The notes under the pieces were generated by a model. It searched no databases. It saw only the letters and a program-made list of their open reading frames with translations, and was not told where the DNA came from. This document shows positions 5,681 through 7,533 of a DNA stretch of 7,533 bases, piece by piece (position 1 is the first letter of the stretch; each line of letters opens with the position of its first letter). The DNA comes from ANME-2 cluster archaeon (GTDB taxonomy: Archaea; Halobacteriota; Methanosarcinia; Methanosarcinales; Methanocomedenaceae), in assembly GCA_023544495.1 (NCBI GenBank), contig JAMJFV010000096.1:1-7533 (forward strand). Direction: 5' to 3'. Position numbers and translations under genes: made by a program.

Positions 5681-6151
5681 ATCTTCTTCCTCACGCTTGA
5701 GCACCCTTACATTATCACCACGTACCGTGATAGGTATGGGTACCATTGCCTCGAACAGTTCAACAGTGATCTCTTCGTGGACCTCATCTACTCGCTTGAC
5801 CCTGGCCTTCTCTCCCTTGAATGGACCTGAGATAAGTTCTACAATACTACCCTCAGTTATGCCGATCACTGCTGTCTTTGGTGTCAGGAAATGTTCCACT
5901 TCGATAAATGTGGATGCTCCTTTGATCAGACTACGGGCATGAGGTAGTGTCTGTATGGCCTGTTCCACCTGTTCGGGTGAAGGGGCCTCAACCAATATGT
6001 AACCTTTCAACTCATCAGGTGCAAGCACTGCACGGATATCAAGATGCTCTTTTTCTGCCATCTTGGCAATAAGCCCTGCCACCGAACGCTCCTGGTTGGC
6101 CGTGGTCTTTACTACATATATCTCTGTTTTTTCCGTTACATCCTCATTCAT
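5678..6151 (-). CDS. spt5: Transcription elongation factor Spt5 (archaeal NusG)
   Basis: This 157-residue protein has an NGN domain (about 9-88, IYVVKTTANQERSVAGLIA ... ELKGYILVEA) and one KOW domain (about 98-150, EGSIVELISGPFKGEKARVK). With Spt4 it clamps RNA polymerase and promotes processive elongation. The single KOW and length are normal for archaea; a short acidic tail, REEED, ends it. The frame can start at GTG 6163 (161 residues) or ATG 6151. I prefer the ATG because GGAAGTGA (6160-6167), the same site as used by secE, lies eight bases before it, while the GTG would lie inside that site. It is 55 bases downstream of secE and 41 upstream of L11, the classic secE-nusG-rplK order shared with bacteria. 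Confidence 0.94.
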   Translation of the reverse strand: MNEDVTEKTEIYVVKTTANQERSVAGLIAKMAEKEHLDIRAVLAPDELKGYILVEAPSPEQVEQAIQTLPHARSLIKGASTFIEVEHFLTPKTAVIGITEGSIVELISGPFKGEKARVKRVDEVHEEITVELFEAMVPIPITVRGDNVRVLKREEED

Positions 6152-6159
6152 GTGACTGC

Positions 6160-6167
6160 TCACTTCC
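6160..6167 (-). promoter_or_regulatory. Ribosome-binding site of spt5
   Basis: GGAAGTGA differs from the ideal GGAGGTGA by one base and is spaced eight bases from the ATG at 6151. It decides between the ATG and the upstream GTG. Confidence 0.6.
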
Positions 6168-6206
6168 CCCCATAAGGTCTGGTTAATATAATAATCTTTG
6201 GTCGGA

Positions 6207-6401
6207 TCATATCAATTTTGGAACTTCGGTCAGGAAGAAATATATTATAAACCCGATAAACCCAATTATCAGAATACCTGCACCTGATACTTTAGCTATC
6301 ATGGTAAACTCCTCTCGTGTGGGTTTGCGGGTCAGTTTCAATATCCGTGTATATTCACTGAGTTTTAACGGTATTGTAGGTGTAGATTGAATTTTCTCCA
6401 A
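6207..6401 (-). CDS. secE: Preprotein translocase subunit SecE (Sec61 gamma)
   Basis: This 64-residue protein has the archaeal/eukaryotic Sec61-gamma layout. An amphipathic N-terminal helix (about 12-38, with EYTRILKLTRKPTREEF) is followed by one transmembrane helix (about 43-58, GILIIGFIGFIIYFF) and a short tail, EVPKLI. It clamps the two halves of the SecY channel in the cytoplasmic membrane. The start is TTG at 6401: an in-frame TGA lies three codons upstream, no in-frame ATG exists before residue 34, and GGAAGTGA is six bases upstream. It lies 126 bases after ftsZ, with a terminator between, and 55 bases before spt5. Confidence 0.92.
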   Translation of the reverse strand: MEKIQSTPTIPLKLSEYTRILKLTRKPTREEFTMIAKVSGAGILIIGFIGFIIYFFLTEVPKLI

Positions 6402-6407
6402 TTGGTT

Positions 6408-6415
6408 TCACTTCC
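6408..6415 (-). promoter_or_regulatory. Ribosome-binding site deciding the TTG start of secE
   Basis: GGAAGTGA is spaced six bases from the TTG at 6401. It is identical to the site before spt5. Its GTG is out of frame with secE and is not the start. Confidence 0.6.
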
Positions 6416-6477
6416 TTTATATGTGGTCAATGATCAGTCCTGCTGAGATGAAGTTTGCTCTAATCGGGCCCTGTACT

Positions 6478-6513
6478 AAAAAACCTTTCGATTGACAGGA
6501 AATTATCTGTCAA
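6478..6513 (-). terminator. Terminator between ftsZ and secE
   Basis: Read on the minus strand, TTGACAG (6513-6507) and CTGTCAA (6498-6492) form a perfect 7-bp stem around an 8-base loop. After eight further bases a run of six T follows (6483-6478). It begins 15 bases after the ftsZ stop codon. The stem plus T-run suggests that much ftsZ transcription ends here. Confidence 0.6.
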
Positions 6514-6527
6514 ACGAGATGATAATT

Positions 6528-7533
6528 TCATTTTACAAAATCAATACCGAAGCGGCTGGTAATGTTCTTGCCACTGCCTTTACCGTATATCTGTGCAGAT
6601 TTCACACCTGTCACCACCAGCATGGTACGGATCGAATGTTCCAATTCGGGGTCCACCTGTGCACCCCATATGAGCCTTGCTTCGGGATCGATCTTATTGT
6701 AGACCTCCTGGACCACACTCTCTGCCTCGGCTATGGTCATGTCAGGTCCGCCCACCACATTTACCAGTGCTGAGGTCGCTCCTGAAATATCCACATCAAG
6801 CAGGGGACTGCGCAATGCCTTTTGTACGGATTCGGAAGCTTTGTCTTCACCATCAGCTTCACCAAGCCCTATCATCGCGACACCGCCCTTTTGCATGACG
6901 GTCCTTACATCAGCAAAGTCCAGGTTGACCAAACCGGGTTTCGTGATCAGTTCAGTAATACCCTTCACTGCCCGCATCAGCACCTCGTCAGAAACCTTGA
7001 ACGCCGCCTGCAGGGGCAATCTTGGCACCACTTCCAATAATCGGTCATTTGGTACAACAATGACCGTATCGGCCACGTCCCTGAGACGCTCCAGTCCGGC
7101 TTCCGCATTCGTACGCCTGACCGACCCCTCCACTGAAAATGGTAAGGTGACCACGGCAATGGTCAATGCACCTACCGTGCGGGCATGCTCGGCAACTACC
7201 GGCGCAGAGCCAGTACCTGTGCCGCCGCCAAGGCCGCAGGTAATAAATACCATATCCGCTCCCTCGACCGAGGATACAATATCATCCTCACTCTCTTTTG
7301 CAGCTTCTTCGCCAATCTGGGGCAAACTACCGGCACCCAATCCCCGGGTCTTTTTCTGACCTATCAGTATCTTTCTGCTGGCATTAACATGTAAAAGATG
7401 CTGCGCATCCGTATTCAGTGCATAAAGTTCTGCACCTGATATACCTTCTTCGGTCATCCTCTGGATGGTATTCGAACCGCCACCACCGCAACCGACCACG
7501 CGGATGTTTGTTTTCAATTGTTGAAGAACCGCT
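6528..7533 (-). CDS. ftsZ: Cell division protein FtsZ (archaeal, probably FtsZ1 type), 5' end outside window
   Basis: This is a tubulin-superfamily GTPase that polymerises into the division ring. The frame can begin at TTG 7517 (329 residues), but it stays open to the window edge (codons for A-V-L-Q-Q-L precede the KTNIRVVG strand), and archaeal FtsZ normally has several dozen residues before that point, so the true start lies beyond 7533. Counting from the 7517 codon, the nucleotide-binding GCGGGGSNT lies at 9-17, the tubulin signature GGGTGTGSAP at 97-106, PNDRLLEV at 156-163, and the T7 catalytic loop NLDFADVR at 198-205 with both Asp residues. The GTPase core is intact. There is no long variable linker; the end SRFGIDFVK resembles the short conserved archaeal tail thought to bind SepF. 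FtsZ1 is inferred mainly from linkage to secE-spt5. A terminator follows the stop codon. Confidence 0.95.
   Translation of the reverse strand, partial: AVLQQLKTNIRVVGCGGGGSNTIQRMTEEGISGAELYALNTDAQHLLHVNASRKILIGQKKTRGLGAGSLPQIGEEAAKESEDDIVSSVEGADMVFITCGLGGGTGTGSAPVVAEHARTVGALTIAVVTLPFSVEGSVRRTNAEAGLERLRDVADTVIVVPNDRLLEVVPRLPLQAAFKVSDEVLMRAVKGITELITKPGLVNLDFADVRTVMQKGGVAMIGLGEADGEDKASESVQKALRSPLLDVDISGATSALVNVVGGPDMTIAEAESVVQEVYNKIDPEARLIWGAQVDPELEHSIRTMLVVTGVKSAQIYGKGSGKNITSRFGIDFVK

Noticed and set aside
6152..6206. TATA-like TTATATTA between secE and spt5
   Set aside because: The gap is only 55 bases and A/T-rich, and the genes look co-transcribed. The match is too weak to call a promoter.
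6733..7359. 208-residue plus-strand open frame opposite ftsZ
   Set aside because: It is Ser/Thr/Pro-rich, as expected of the antisense of a Gly/Ala/Glu-rich gene. The ftsZ frame with its GTPase motifs is certain.
1..7533. CRISPR arrays, tRNA or rRNA genes
   Set aside because: No regularly spaced repeat array, cloverleaf with CCA-end geometry or rRNA core sequence was seen on either strand by eye.

Overview
The window looks like the chromosome of a methanogen-related euryarchaeon, most likely from the Methanosarcinales/ANME-2 neighbourhood. The evidence is an archaeal-type ribosomal stalk operon (L11, then L1-L10/P0-L12/P1), a Sec61-gamma-type SecE, an Spt5-type NusG, an archaeal FtsZ, and GGTGAT-type Shine-Dalgarno sites together with TATA-like boxes. 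The lineage call is inference from remembered protein similarity, not from a search.

Layout, left to right. Positions 1-399 hold no convincing gene. Bases 20-355 look like a small non-autonomous transposon (MITE-like): two copies of a 19-20 base repeat at each end, pointing outward, with TG...CA termini and an arrangement reminiscent of IS21-family ends. Next is a divergent pair: an MgtE/SLC41-type divalent-cation transporter (400-1650, minus), which lacks the cytosolic CBS module, and a soluble protein made of two PhoU-plus-TrkA_C units in tandem (1718-2923, plus). One TATA-like box (1686-1693) sits where it could serve both genes. I infer that the soluble protein supplies the regulatory module that the transporter lacks.

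From 2924 to the right end everything is on the minus strand, so transcription runs right to left: ftsZ (its 5' end is cut by the window edge) - terminator - secE - spt5/nusG - L11 - promoter and structured leader - L1 - L10 - L12 - terminator. FtsZ is the cytokinetic tubulin homologue; SecE is the small translocon subunit; Spt5 is the RNA-polymerase processivity factor; L11, L1, L10 and L12 build the GTPase-associated stalk and L1 arm of the large ribosomal subunit. The L1 operon has its own TATA-like box and a leader of about 67 nt whose fold resembles the L1-binding site of 23S rRNA, consistent with known autogenous control of this operon in archaea.

Most of the window is well-known housekeeping content. 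The parts most worth a second look are the mini-element at 20-355, the MgtE / duplicated PhoU-TrkA_C pair, and the L1 leader, which can form two mutually exclusive folds, one of which covers part of the ribosome-binding site.
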